From NCBI RefSeq assembly GCF_024721155.1, contig NZ_JAHVAP010000017.1, positions 18,335 through 82,334 on the forward strand: a DNA stretch of 64,000 bases, read 5' to 3'. Each line of letters begins with the position of its first letter. The first letter of the stretch is position 1. A model generated the notes under the pieces. It was given only the letters and a program-made list of their open reading frames with translations, was not told the origin of the DNA and made no database searches. Positions 42,674 through 51,335 of the stretch are shown in pieces. The stretch is from Mucilaginibacter phenanthrenivorans (GTDB taxonomy: Bacteria > Bacteroidota > Bacteroidia > Sphingobacteriales > Sphingobacteriaceae). The position numbers were made by a program, and so were the translations under genes.

Positions 42674-45064
42674 TTGAAAAAATCATTTGCGGCATTTATT
42701 GCCCTGCTGCTGCCTGTCCTGGCAGCGGCCCAGTTCTCTATTTCGGGAAAAATTACCAACCAGCAAACCGGCGAAGCACTGACCGGGACAACCATCACCC
42801 TGACAAATTCGGCGCTTAATGCAATTGCCGGGGTTGATGGCAAGTACCACCTCGACAATTTAAAGAGCGGTACTTACACCTTAAAAGTTTCATTTATTGG
42901 TTATCATCCGGTTACAAAAACAATTACATTAAATGCAGATGTCGTAAGCGACTTCGCCCTGCAACCCGGTACTATGCTTACCGAAGAAGTTACCGTGAGC
43001 GCTACCCGGGCATCAGCCACCTCACCTACTGCTTATACCAATTTAAGCAAAAAGGATATCGACAAAAACAACTCCGGCCGGGGTTTTGAGTATCTGCTGG
43101 AGCAAACGCCATCAACGGTGGTATCGTCAAATGCCGGTGCAGGCGTGGGTTATTCCAGCATCCGCATTCGGGGATCAGACGCTACCCGCATCAACGTTAC
43201 CCTCAACGGCATCCCGATGAATGATGCGGAAGACCAGGGTGTATATTTCGTCGACTTGCCCGACCTGGCATCATCTGTAGACAACATCCAGGTACAGCGC
43301 GGTGTTGGTACGTCAACCAATGGCGCAGGCGCTTTCGGTGCCAGCATCAATATCCAAACCACCACCCGCAGGGATACTGCTTATACAGAGATCAACAGTT
43401 CGGCAGGATCATACGGGACAGTGAAAAACACCCTTAACCTGGGTACAGGCTTATTAGGCGGTAAATTTAGTTTTGACGGCAGGGCATCAGAAATAACCTC
43501 CGATGGCTATATCGACCGCTCGGCATCTACCCTAAAATCGTTCTTTTTAAGCGGTGCTTATTATGGTAAAAAGAGCGTATTGCGTTTAAACGTCTTCAGC
43601 GGGTACGAGAAAACCCACCAGGCATGGGATGGCGTGCCTGAAGACAGCGTAAAATATGGCAACCGCAGGTATAACGAACTGGGCTATATCGATGCCACCA
43701 ATTCGTATTATAAAAACCAAACGGACAACTATACGCAAAACTATTACCAATTGCTGTATAACCAGCAGATCAGTGACAAGATCTCGTTTAGCGGTGCGCT
43801 GCATTATACCCGCGGTTATGGTTATTACGAGGAATATAAAAACAACGAGCCTGTTTCGGCTTATGGATTAAAGCCTGTTATTATCGGCACTGACACTTTG
43901 GCCAATACCGATTTGGTGCGGCGTTTATGGTTAAGTAATTACTTTTACGGCGCTACCTATAACTTCACCTACAAGCCGCAAAAAAACTTTAACCTGGTAG
44001 TAGGCGGTGCCTATAACGAATACAAGGGCGATCACTACAATAACATCGAGTGGACGCAGCAAAGCACCACCATTCCGCCGGATTATGAATACTCGCGCAA
44101 TACAGCCAAGAAAACTGATTTCAATATTTTCAGTCGTGCTGAATACCGTGTTGGTGACCTGATCTTATATGGCGATCTGCAATATCGCCACATCAACTAT
44201 TCGTTTTTAGGGTTCGATCAAAATTTGAACAATGTGCAGCAGGATGTTTCGCTCAACTTCTTTAATCCGAAGGCGGGGCTTACCTACGAGCTTAACCAGC
44301 AATCTAATATCTACGCATCGGTGGCCGTAGGCAACCATGAACCTAACCGCAGCGACTTTGTAAACTCATCGCCTGCAAGCCGACCAAAATCAGAGCATTT
44401 AACTGATTTTGAATTGGGTTACCGGATCAGCCAGCCAACTTTTGGGGGCAGCATTAATGGTTTTTACATGCTTTATAAAAACCAACTGGTTTTAACCGGC
44501 GCGTTGGATGATGTAGGTGAGGCGATCCGCACCAATATTAAGGACAGCTACCGTGCAGGCATCGAGGTAAGCGGCTGGGTTAAACTTGCTGAGCAACTAA
44601 CATGGTCTGCCAATGCATCGTTAAGCGAAAATAAAGTCAAGAACTTCAACCAGGTATTGTTTGATGAAGATTACAACCCGGTAAATACGCAATACAAATC
44701 AACTGATATTGCTTATTCGCCAGGTTTTGTTGGAGCAAGCACTATAAGTTATCACCCTATAAAAAATGGCGAAATTGCCTTTATCAGCAAATATGTTGGT
44801 CGCCAATATTTGGATAACACCTCAACTTTAAGCCGTTCGCTGGATGGCTATTTCGTGAACGATATCCGCCTTAATTACAACTTCAAATTAAAGGGAGTTA
44901 AAAATGTTGGTATCGGTTTGCTGGTGAACAACGTATTCAGCAAAAAGTACCAGTCCGACGGGGCAACTTATCCAGACATCGAGGGCGGCAAAGTGGTTAA
45001 TTACAACTACTTCTTCCCGCAGGCACCGGTTAACTTTTTGGCATCGTTGAATTTAAAGTTCTAA
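42674..45064 (+). CDS. TonB-dependent receptor, probably for thiamine
   Basis: This 796-residue outer-membrane receptor begins at a TTG followed by a signal peptide (KKSFAAFIALLLPVLAAAQ). A carboxypeptidase-regulatory-like domain (about 20-105) precedes the plug (about 110-240, SSIRIRGSDATRINVTLNGIPMND shortened here to its start SSIRIRGSD) and a 22-strand-type barrel ending in an aromatic residue (ASLNLKF). The TPP riboswitch in its leader and the PnuC-family gene downstream assign it to thiamine or thiamine-precursor uptake, as known for other Bacteroidota operons. A TonB box cannot be read with certainty. Confidence 0.9.
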   Translation: MKKSFAAFIALLLPVLAAAQFSISGKITNQQTGEALTGTTITLTNSALNAIAGVDGKYHLDNLKSGTYTLKVSFIGYHPVTKTITLNADVVSDFALQPGTMLTEEVTVSATRASATSPTAYTNLSKKDIDKNNSGRGFEYLLEQTPSTVVSSNAGAGVGYSSIRIRGSDATRINVTLNGIPMNDAEDQGVYFVDLPDLASSVDNIQVQRGVGTSTNGAGAFGASINIQTTTRRDTAYTEINSSAGSYGTVKNTLNLGTGLLGGKFSFDGRASEITSDGYIDRSASTLKSFFLSGAYYGKKSVLRLNVFSGYEKTHQAWDGVPEDSVKYGNRRYNELGYIDATNSYYKNQTDNYTQNYYQLLYNQQISDKISFSGALHYTRGYGYYEEYKNNEPVSAYGLKPVIIGTDTLANTDLVRRLWLSNYFYGATYNFTYKPQKNFNLVVGGAYNEYKGDHYNNIEWTQQSTTIPPDYEYSRNTAKKTDFNIFSRAEYRVGDLILYGDLQYRHINYSFLGFDQNLNNVQQDVSLNFFNPKAGLTYELNQQSNIYASVAVGNHEPNRSDFVNSSPASRPKSEHLTDFELGYRISQPTFGGSINGFYMLYKNQLVLTGALDDVGEAIRTNIKDSYRAGIEVSGWVKLAEQLTWSANASLSENKVKNFNQVLFDEDYNPVNTQYKSTDIAYSPGFVGASTISYHPIKNGEIAFISKYVGRQYLDNTSTLSRSLDGYFVNDIRLNYNFKLKGVKNVGIGLLVNNVFSKKYQSDGATYPDIEGGKVVNYNYFFPQAPVNFLASLNLKF

Positions 45065-45091
45065 AAAACAGGATGTCATTTAGTTAAGCTT

Positions 45092-45258
45092 TTGCCCTCC
45101 CTTTGCTGCGCACAGGGAGGGCAGGTCCAGCGAAGCGTCGACCGGGTGGGTAAATCTGCAAGCGGCGTTAACGCCAATGCATTGGCTAATGCACGGCGGG
45201 TTGACTCACCCCGACATCGCTTCGCTCGTCACCCTCTCTGCTGCGCACAGAGGGGAAG
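45092..45258. repeat. Interspersed palindromic repeat of CCCTCC-TGCTGCGCACA type
   Basis: GCCCTCCCT and AGGGAGGGC (45094-45122) enclose TTGCTGCGCAC; the same TGCTGCGCACAG core recurs at the right end with CCCTCT/AGAGGGG. GCGAAGCG near 45130 pairs with CGCTTCGC near 45218. It lies between the TonB receptor and pnuT and may act as an mRNA stabilising or attenuating structure. Confidence 0.75.
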
Positions 45259-45306
45259 GAAACTAACCAATGGCATCATCTTTTTTAAAAGATAAAATAT
45301 TAAGTA

Positions 45307-45942
45307 ATGAATTTCCACAACTGGATCCAATTATTTCTTGACCAAATGCGCGCAACCACCTTGTGGGAATGGGCAGCTGTACTTTTAGGCGTGGCCGAGG
45401 TGCTGTTAGCTAAGGTGAATAATATCTGGCTTTATCCTACAGGTATTGCCGGTACATTTATCGGCATTTATATTTTGCTGATGGCTGGCTTGTATGCTGA
45501 GTCTGCGCTGAATGTTTATTATTTGGTGATGAGCGTTTATGGCTGGTATTTCTGGCTTAAAAAACGCGACGAACCACCGGTAAAAATTACCTGGGCAACG
45601 CGCAGGGAATGGATAATTACCTTGCTGATTGTATTTGCAGGCTGGCCGATATTGTATCTGCTGCTCAAAAACTTTACTACTTCAAACGTGCCCATTTGGG
45701 ACGCATGGGTATCGTCGACCGCGTGGGCGGGGATGTGGCTTCTGGCAAAGCGTAAGCTGGAAAACTGGATCTGGCTTAACATTTCCAACTTGTTTGCCAT
45801 CCCGCTGCTGTGCTATAAAAAGCTCATCCTGTTTGCGGCACTTACCCTGTTCTTATTTGTGGTGGCCTTTTTTGGCTTCTTCGACTGGCTTGCCATCTGG
45901 AGAAAAGAAAAGGCTGCTGAAAATTCTTTATCAACCCAATAA
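45307..45942 (+). CDS. pnuT: PnuC-family transporter, probable thiamine transporter PnuT
   Basis: This 211-residue protein shares the PnuC fold with the gene at 14579: about seven helices and the YGWYFWLKK motif in the same place. Its position after a TPP-riboswitch-controlled TonB receptor predicts thiamine rather than nicotinamide riboside as substrate, the definition of PnuT. No thiamine kinase gene follows, which is unusual because these transporters rely on phosphorylation for trapping; a flavoprotein gene is there instead, 3 bp downstream. Confidence 0.8.
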   Translation: MNFHNWIQLFLDQMRATTLWEWAAVLLGVAEVLLAKVNNIWLYPTGIAGTFIGIYILLMAGLYAESALNVYYLVMSVYGWYFWLKKRDEPPVKITWATRREWIITLLIVFAGWPILYLLLKNFTTSNVPIWDAWVSSTAWAGMWLLAKRKLENWIWLNISNLFAIPLLCYKKLILFAALTLFLFVVAFFGFFDWLAIWRKEKAAENSLSTQ

Positions 45943-45945
45943 AAA

Positions 45946-47055
45946 ATGGAAAACATCTTACAACATCCCTCTGCACTTATTGACGCCGGGGATGTCCATA
46001 TAATCCGCACAAAAGCAGCCGAAGCCGAACAACTGGGCATGCTTCATCCCGAACAATTAAAAATAATTTACCGGCAAAAATGGTTTAAGCTGCTGGTACC
46101 GGAGGTTTATACCGGCAGGCAAGTTAGCCTATCGCAATTGGTACGCCTGCAGGAAGCTATTAGCTGGGCTGATGGCAGCACAGGCTGGGTGGTTACCCTT
46201 TGTAGCGGCGCAGGCTGGTTTGGTGGATTCATTAATCCGGAAATAGCACAACGAATCTTTGTTGAGGATACCGTTTCCCTCGCCGGTAGTGGCGCGGTTT
46301 GCGGTACGGCAGAAATAACTTCAAACGGATACATCATCAACGGCACGTGGAAATATGCCAGTGGTGCACATCACGCCACGCACATTACCGCTAACTGTAG
46401 CATTATAAAAGACGGTAAGCCTGTTTTAAACGATGACGGGGAACCGCTAGTATTACCTTTTATATTCGATAAAAAAGATGTGACCATTCTTCCCGCCTGG
46501 AAATATATCGGGATGGTAGCAACCGGCAGCGATTCGTTTGAGGTTAAAGAGCTAACCGTCCCATTTAACCGGCAGTTTAAGATTGATCCAGCCGCTGCGG
46601 TTATCAATTCGCCGTTATACCAATATCCATTTTTACAGATGGCAGAAGCAACGATCGCTGTCAATTTATCGGGCATCGCAATACATTTTATTGATCTGTG
46701 CGAAGGCATCTTTCGCGAAAAGTTAAAACAACCAAGACTTACCGATGAGCAAAAGGAATTTTTAACGGATGAATTGAACCATTCAAAAAGTGAGCTTGAT
46801 TTGGTTAGGGAAGATTTTTTTGAAACCGTAGATCAATCCTGGAATGCTATTCAATCCAATAATATTGTACCGCAGGATATCCTCCAGCAGGTGAGTATCA
46901 CCAGCAGGAAGCTTGCACATTTTAGCCGTGAAATAGTAGACAGACTTTACCCTTTATGCGGTTTAACAGCGGCAAGCACCGAAACTGAAATTAACCGCGC
47001 CTGGCGCGATCTGCATACGGCAAGCCAGCACGCGCTGATCACTTTTGCCGGCTAA
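45946..47055 (+). CDS. Acyl-CoA dehydrogenase-like flavoprotein in the thiamine operon
   Basis: This 369-residue protein has the acyl-CoA dehydrogenase fold: N-terminal helical domain (AAEAEQLGMLHPEQLKII), beta-domain with GSGAVCGTAEIT and GTWKYASGAHHATHI, and a C-terminal helical domain. The middle sequence resembles group D flavin monooxygenases (HsaA/DszC type) more than true fatty-acid enzymes, and the usual catalytic Glu region is not evident. It starts 3 bp after pnuT, so it is almost surely under the TPP riboswitch. A role in modifying a thiamine precursor or degradation product is inference. Confidence 0.8.
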   Translation: MENILQHPSALIDAGDVHIIRTKAAEAEQLGMLHPEQLKIIYRQKWFKLLVPEVYTGRQVSLSQLVRLQEAISWADGSTGWVVTLCSGAGWFGGFINPEIAQRIFVEDTVSLAGSGAVCGTAEITSNGYIINGTWKYASGAHHATHITANCSIIKDGKPVLNDDGEPLVLPFIFDKKDVTILPAWKYIGMVATGSDSFEVKELTVPFNRQFKIDPAAAVINSPLYQYPFLQMAEATIAVNLSGIAIHFIDLCEGIFREKLKQPRLTDEQKEFLTDELNHSKSELDLVREDFFETVDQSWNAIQSNNIVPQDILQQVSITSRKLAHFSREIVDRLYPLCGLTAASTETEINRAWRDLHTASQHALITFAG

Positions 47056-47398
47056 AATTGATCGTGCATTTAGGCTTAGGATTTGATTAGGCTGATTGAA
47101 ATGTTTACAAAAGTGGGATGTCATGGTGAGCTTAGTCGAACCATGTGGGCAAAGGCCTCTGCACCATGCTAAGCACGCGGAATGGCCTCTGCGCACGTCG
47201 TGGTTCGACAGGCTCACCATGACAGGCCAACAAAACAAGGATGGCCCGCTGTTCAATAAACTTACACAGGCAGCGATCACGAGGTTACAATTGTGTAAAT
47301 TCAATGTTAAACCAACTACTTTAAAAACTGTAACTTTTACAACATTTGCGGTTTTTTACAAGTACTTTCAGTAATTTCATCGCTGTTAATTTATATAG
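47056..47398 (+). other. 343-bp gap with a family A repeat
   Basis: There is no gene. A 106-bp palindromic repeat lies at 47119-47224. The right end is AT-rich, with TTTG at 47345 and TAATTTCA at 47372 as a weak promoter candidate for the M61 gene (23-bp spacing). Confidence 0.5.
47119..47224. repeat. Interspersed palindromic repeat, family A, copy 2
   Basis: TGTCATGGTGAGCTTAGTCG at the left is the inverse of CGACAGGCTCACCATGACA at the right. The core GGGCAAAGGCCTCTGC is shared with three other copies. Confidence 0.85.
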
Positions 47399-49270
47399 AT
47401 GAAGAAATTACTTTTACTTACCGCTGCATGCTTTATTGCATCTGCAACTATTGCTCAGCAGGCTACAAGGCCTATATTTTATTCCATTTCGTTTCCCAAT
47501 GCGGTTCACCACGAAGCGGAGATTGCCATACTTATTCCACAAGCGCCGGATGGTAACTTTAAGGTACGCATGAGCCGCTCCTCAGCAGGTCGCTATGCTA
47601 CGCACGAGTTCGGCAAAAATGTTTACAATGTTACCGCCACCGATGGCAAGGGAAAAGCCCTGCCAATAAAACAATTAGAGGGTGATGTTTATGAGGTGGG
47701 TAGCCACCCTGAAACCGTTAAAATATCTTATACGTTATTTGCCAACTGGACCGACGGCACCTATGCGAGTATCGACCCCAGCCATGCACACCTGAATATG
47801 CCCGCCACTATTATGTGGATCCCGGGCCTTGAAAAGCGGGCCATCCAGATTGAGTTTAACGATATGGAGAAATATGGCTGGCAGGTTGCCAGTCAGCTTA
47901 AGCATGACGAAGGCAGGATCTACAGCGCACCCGATCTGCAATATTTGATGGACAGCCCTACCGAACTTTCGGCTTATAAAATAAACAGCTGGGAAGTGGT
48001 AAATACCGATGGCAAAAAAGAGAAGATCAACCTTACTGTGCATTCGGATGACAGCCAGGCTGTGATAGACAATTTCGGCACGATGCTGCAAAAAATGGTA
48101 TTGGAGGAAAAGGCTGTCTTCGGCGAATTACCGGCTTACGATTATAGCGAGTATACCTTTTTAGATGACGTACATCCAACAGTATCCGGCGACGGCATGG
48201 AGCACCGCAACTCAACGTGCATAGTTCAACCGGCAGAGAAGATTGAGGGAAACGAGGTATGGTTGCTGGGTACATTCTCGCACGAATACTTCCATAGCTG
48301 GAACGTAAAGCGGATCCGCCCAAAATCGTTGGAGCCGTTTAACTTCGAGCATGCAAATATGAGCAGCGAGCTTTGGTTTGCCGAAGGCTTTACCCAATAC
48401 TATGGCGAAATGGTGCTGGTTCGTTCAGGCTTCCAAAAGCTGGATCAATATTCGGGGACCATTGCAGGGTTGGTTAATGCTGTGTTGAATAAACCCGCCT
48501 CAAAAGTTTACTCTGCTCCGCAAATGAGCCGTTATTCGGTATTTGCCGACGCAGGCGTTTCTATCGACCCAAATAACAACAACAACGTTTTCACCAGCTA
48601 TTATTTTTATGGCGGCGCTATAGCGCTTGCACTTGATCTGCGTTTGCGCGCCGATTTTAACTTGACACTGGATGATTACATGCGCACCGTTTGGCTAAAC
48701 CGCGGTAAAGTGATGAAGCCATACACCATTCCTGATTTACAGGCTGATTTAGCCCAGGTAACCAAAAACCCAAAGTTTGCGGCAGACTTCTTCAGCAAAT
48801 ACATTTATGGCCTCGACAAAAACGATTACGAGGGGTTACTTGCAAAGGCAGGCTTGCTGTTACGCAAGGTTGATGCAGGCAAGGCTTGGGCCGGGCCTTT
48901 GTCGATAGCCCAAAATCGCGGACGTTCGGGCGCGGCAAGAACAGCCGGAGCGGTTGGGCTACCAATAGCAGCAAGCACCGTAAAAGGCACCCCGATATAT
49001 GATGCGGGCCTTGACGCCGGCGATATCATTTTAAAAGCTGATGGCAAAGATATCACCGACGGGAAATCATTCCTCGATGTTGTAGCTACAAAAAAAGTTG
49101 GCGATAAGCTGTCCGTTACTTATAAAAACCGCACCGGTGAGCACGAAACAATCGTAACCTTAACTGAAAATCCAAACTTTGAAGTAGTTGCTTACGAAAA
49201 GGCAGGCAAGGAACTAACAAAAGACCAGGAAACATTCCGTAACAATTGGCTATCATCAAAGGTCAAATAA
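47399..49270 (+). CDS. M61 family peptidase with PDZ domain
   Basis: This 623-residue exported protein has a signal peptide (1-19), an N-terminal beta-sandwich domain, the catalytic motif HEYFH (His295-His299, GTFSHEYFHSWNVKRIRP region) with the downstream Glu in ELWFAEGFTQYY, and a C-terminal PDZ domain (about 510-600, GTPIYDAGLDAGDIILKADG). These features match glycyl aminopeptidase-type M61 enzymes. It starts a group of co-oriented genes with an M28 peptidase 6 bp downstream, suggesting joint peptide degradation in the periplasm. Confidence 0.95.
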   Translation: MKKLLLLTAACFIASATIAQQATRPIFYSISFPNAVHHEAEIAILIPQAPDGNFKVRMSRSSAGRYATHEFGKNVYNVTATDGKGKALPIKQLEGDVYEVGSHPETVKISYTLFANWTDGTYASIDPSHAHLNMPATIMWIPGLEKRAIQIEFNDMEKYGWQVASQLKHDEGRIYSAPDLQYLMDSPTELSAYKINSWEVVNTDGKKEKINLTVHSDDSQAVIDNFGTMLQKMVLEEKAVFGELPAYDYSEYTFLDDVHPTVSGDGMEHRNSTCIVQPAEKIEGNEVWLLGTFSHEYFHSWNVKRIRPKSLEPFNFEHANMSSELWFAEGFTQYYGEMVLVRSGFQKLDQYSGTIAGLVNAVLNKPASKVYSAPQMSRYSVFADAGVSIDPNNNNNVFTSYYFYGGAIALALDLRLRADFNLTLDDYMRTVWLNRGKVMKPYTIPDLQADLAQVTKNPKFAADFFSKYIYGLDKNDYEGLLAKAGLLLRKVDAGKAWAGPLSIAQNRGRSGAARTAGAVGLPIAASTVKGTPIYDAGLDAGDIILKADGKDITDGKSFLDVVATKKVGDKLSVTYKNRTGEHETIVTLTENPNFEVVAYEKAGKELTKDQETFRNNWLSSKVK

Positions 49271-49276
49271 AAAAAT

Positions 49277-50584
49277 ATGAAAAAATATATAGCAGCGCTG
49301 GCTTTGCTGGCAGTATCATACCAAAGCTTTAGCCAGGATGTAAACAAGCTCATTAAACAGGATGAGGTTGAGAAGGTAATTAAGACACTCTCGGCTGATG
49401 ACATGGAGGGCAGGGCAACGTTTACACCCGGCATCGAAAAGGCGGCACAATATATCGAGAGCCAGTACAAAGAAGCAGGCCTGGTGCCTTTAACAGGGAA
49501 TACCGGCTATCGCCAGAATTTTACCAAAACAAGGATAATTGCAGGGGAAACTACGGTTAGCATTAACGGCAAGGCACTGCCGAAGGACAGCGCATTTACT
49601 TTCACCAGTGCCCCCGCCGTAAGCTGGAGTACTAACAATGATGTTCAAATAGTAAAATTAAGCAGTGGCAAAAACTTCCGTACCGAATACCGCAGTTATG
49701 CCAAAAGCGGTAAAAAGATGTTGATTTTTGTAGACCCAAGCTTTGCCACAACGTTTGAAGGATTGCGTGACAGGCTTAAAAACGGCGTAATAGCCGACAA
49801 AATGAATAACGACCAGCAATTGGTTTTTGTGCTGGGCAATCACGATGATGTAAAATCGTTCGAAGTAACCTATACAGGCAAGATAGTTGTATCGCCATTG
49901 TTTAACATTGTGGGGATGATCCCGGGTAAAACCAAACCGGAAGAATCAATAGTATTTTCAGGGCATTATGATCACCTGGGAATTCTTAAACCTGTAAAGG
50001 GTGACAGCATCGCCAATGGCGCGGATGATGATGCATCGGGAACTACCGCAGTGATTACACTTGCTAAGTATTATAAGAAGTTAAATAGCAATGCCCGCAC
50101 GCTAATTTTTGTGGCCTTTACTGCCGAGGAGATCGGTGAGTTTGGTTCGCAATATTTCGCCACAACAGTGGACCCTGACAAGGTTGTTGCGATGTTTAAT
50201 ATCGAGATGATCGGCAAGGCATCCAAATTCGGCGAAAATTCGGCTTTTATAACCGGATTTGAGCGGTCGGACTTTGGTACTATTCTTCAGAAGAACCTGG
50301 AGGGAACTGCATTTAAATTCTATCCCGACCCTTACCCCCAGCAAAACCTGTTTTACCGCAGCGATAATGCCTCACTGGCGGCAGTTGGCGTACCGGCTCA
50401 CACCATATCAACCGACCAGATAGATATCGACGAACTGTATCACACGGTTGGCGATGAATTCAGCACATTGGATGTAGCAAACATTACATCTACAATAAGG
50501 GCTATCGCCTTAAGCTCGCGCGGGATAGTTGCCGGCACAGATACGCCGAAGCGCGTACCCAAACTTGATAAATCGGCACAATAA
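49277..50584 (+). CDS. M28 family peptidase
   Basis: This 435-residue exported protein has a signal peptide (1-19). Zinc ligands are visible: FSGHYDHLG (His230, Asp232), NGADDDASG (Asp), TAEEIGEFGS (catalytic Glu and Glu ligand) and NIEMIGK. It lies 6 bp after the M61 gene and is likely translationally linked. The usual activity is as an aminopeptidase on short peptides. Confidence 0.94.
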   Translation: MKKYIAALALLAVSYQSFSQDVNKLIKQDEVEKVIKTLSADDMEGRATFTPGIEKAAQYIESQYKEAGLVPLTGNTGYRQNFTKTRIIAGETTVSINGKALPKDSAFTFTSAPAVSWSTNNDVQIVKLSSGKNFRTEYRSYAKSGKKMLIFVDPSFATTFEGLRDRLKNGVIADKMNNDQQLVFVLGNHDDVKSFEVTYTGKIVVSPLFNIVGMIPGKTKPEESIVFSGHYDHLGILKPVKGDSIANGADDDASGTTAVITLAKYYKKLNSNARTLIFVAFTAEEIGEFGSQYFATTVDPDKVVAMFNIEMIGKASKFGENSAFITGFERSDFGTILQKNLEGTAFKFYPDPYPQQNLFYRSDNASLAAVGVPAHTISTDQIDIDELYHTVGDEFSTLDVANITSTIRAIALSSRGIVAGTDTPKRVPKLDKSAQ

Positions 50585-50595
50585 GATAATAACCT

Positions 50596-51201
50596 ATGGA
50601 AACCGAACCACAATTAATTCCGGACGAGGCGGTCAAGGGCATTGCGTCAGGCCTGTTCATGATGGCTGCTTTTACACTAATATGGGCCGGGATTGCTTTT
50701 GGCGGTTTACATACTTCGCCTTATGCGTTTGCCCTGGTTGTATTTGCGGTACTGGCCATCACTTTTGTAACCCGTGGGATCTCGATATACAAATTGGCAA
50801 AACAATTTCCAATGGTTGAATCGGAAGAGGATAAGGCAGAGGGGAAAAAGATGGGGATGTGGTTTGGCATCATCTTCGGCCTTGAGGGCTTGTTTATTTT
50901 TATCGCCGTAAATGTCGTTATCAATATTGGTCACCCGGAGTTAACAATCCCTGCAATAGCGTTGATAGTTGGACTCCATTTTTACCCCCTGGCTAAAGTG
51001 TTTAAGCGCACCGTTGATTATTACCTGGCGACATGGAGCACATTGGTAGCAATTGCCGCCATATTGCTTAGCCTGAATAAAGTGTTGACACAGCCGGGCG
51101 TTATGGCTTTTACCGGGATAGGACTTGCCGTTGCAACCTCATGCTACGGTTTGCATATGATGAAAGAGGGTAGCAAGTTAGCAAAGCAGGTGGCCCCATA
51201 G
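50596..51201 (+). CDS. Six-helix membrane protein of unknown function
   Basis: This 201-residue protein has about six hydrophobic helices with conserved-looking motifs VTRGISIYKLAKQFP and LHFYPLAKVF. I recognise no named family. It starts 11 bp after the M28 gene, so it is in the same transcript, which ends in a terminator at 51259. Confidence 0.75.
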   Translation: METEPQLIPDEAVKGIASGLFMMAAFTLIWAGIAFGGLHTSPYAFALVVFAVLAITFVTRGISIYKLAKQFPMVESEEDKAEGKKMGMWFGIIFGLEGLFIFIAVNVVINIGHPELTIPAIALIVGLHFYPLAKVFKRTVDYYLATWSTLVAIAAILLSLNKVLTQPGVMAFTGIGLAVATSCYGLHMMKEGSKLAKQVAP

Positions 51202-51258
51202 ATTTTATACTAAAATGGTGAATAATAATGCATTTTTAGCCATCTGTAAAAATTCATT

Positions 51259-51289
51259 CCTCTATTAAAACAAATGGTTTTAATAGAGG
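51259..51289 (+). terminator. Terminator of the M61-M28 operon
   Basis: CCTCTATTAAAAC and GTTTTAATAGAGG make a perfect 13-bp stem with a 5-nt loop, followed by TTTACTTT. Confidence 0.8.
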
Positions 51290-51335
51290 TTTACTTTCTC
51301 AAAGCAATATTATTCAAGCCGGTAATCAATTATAA

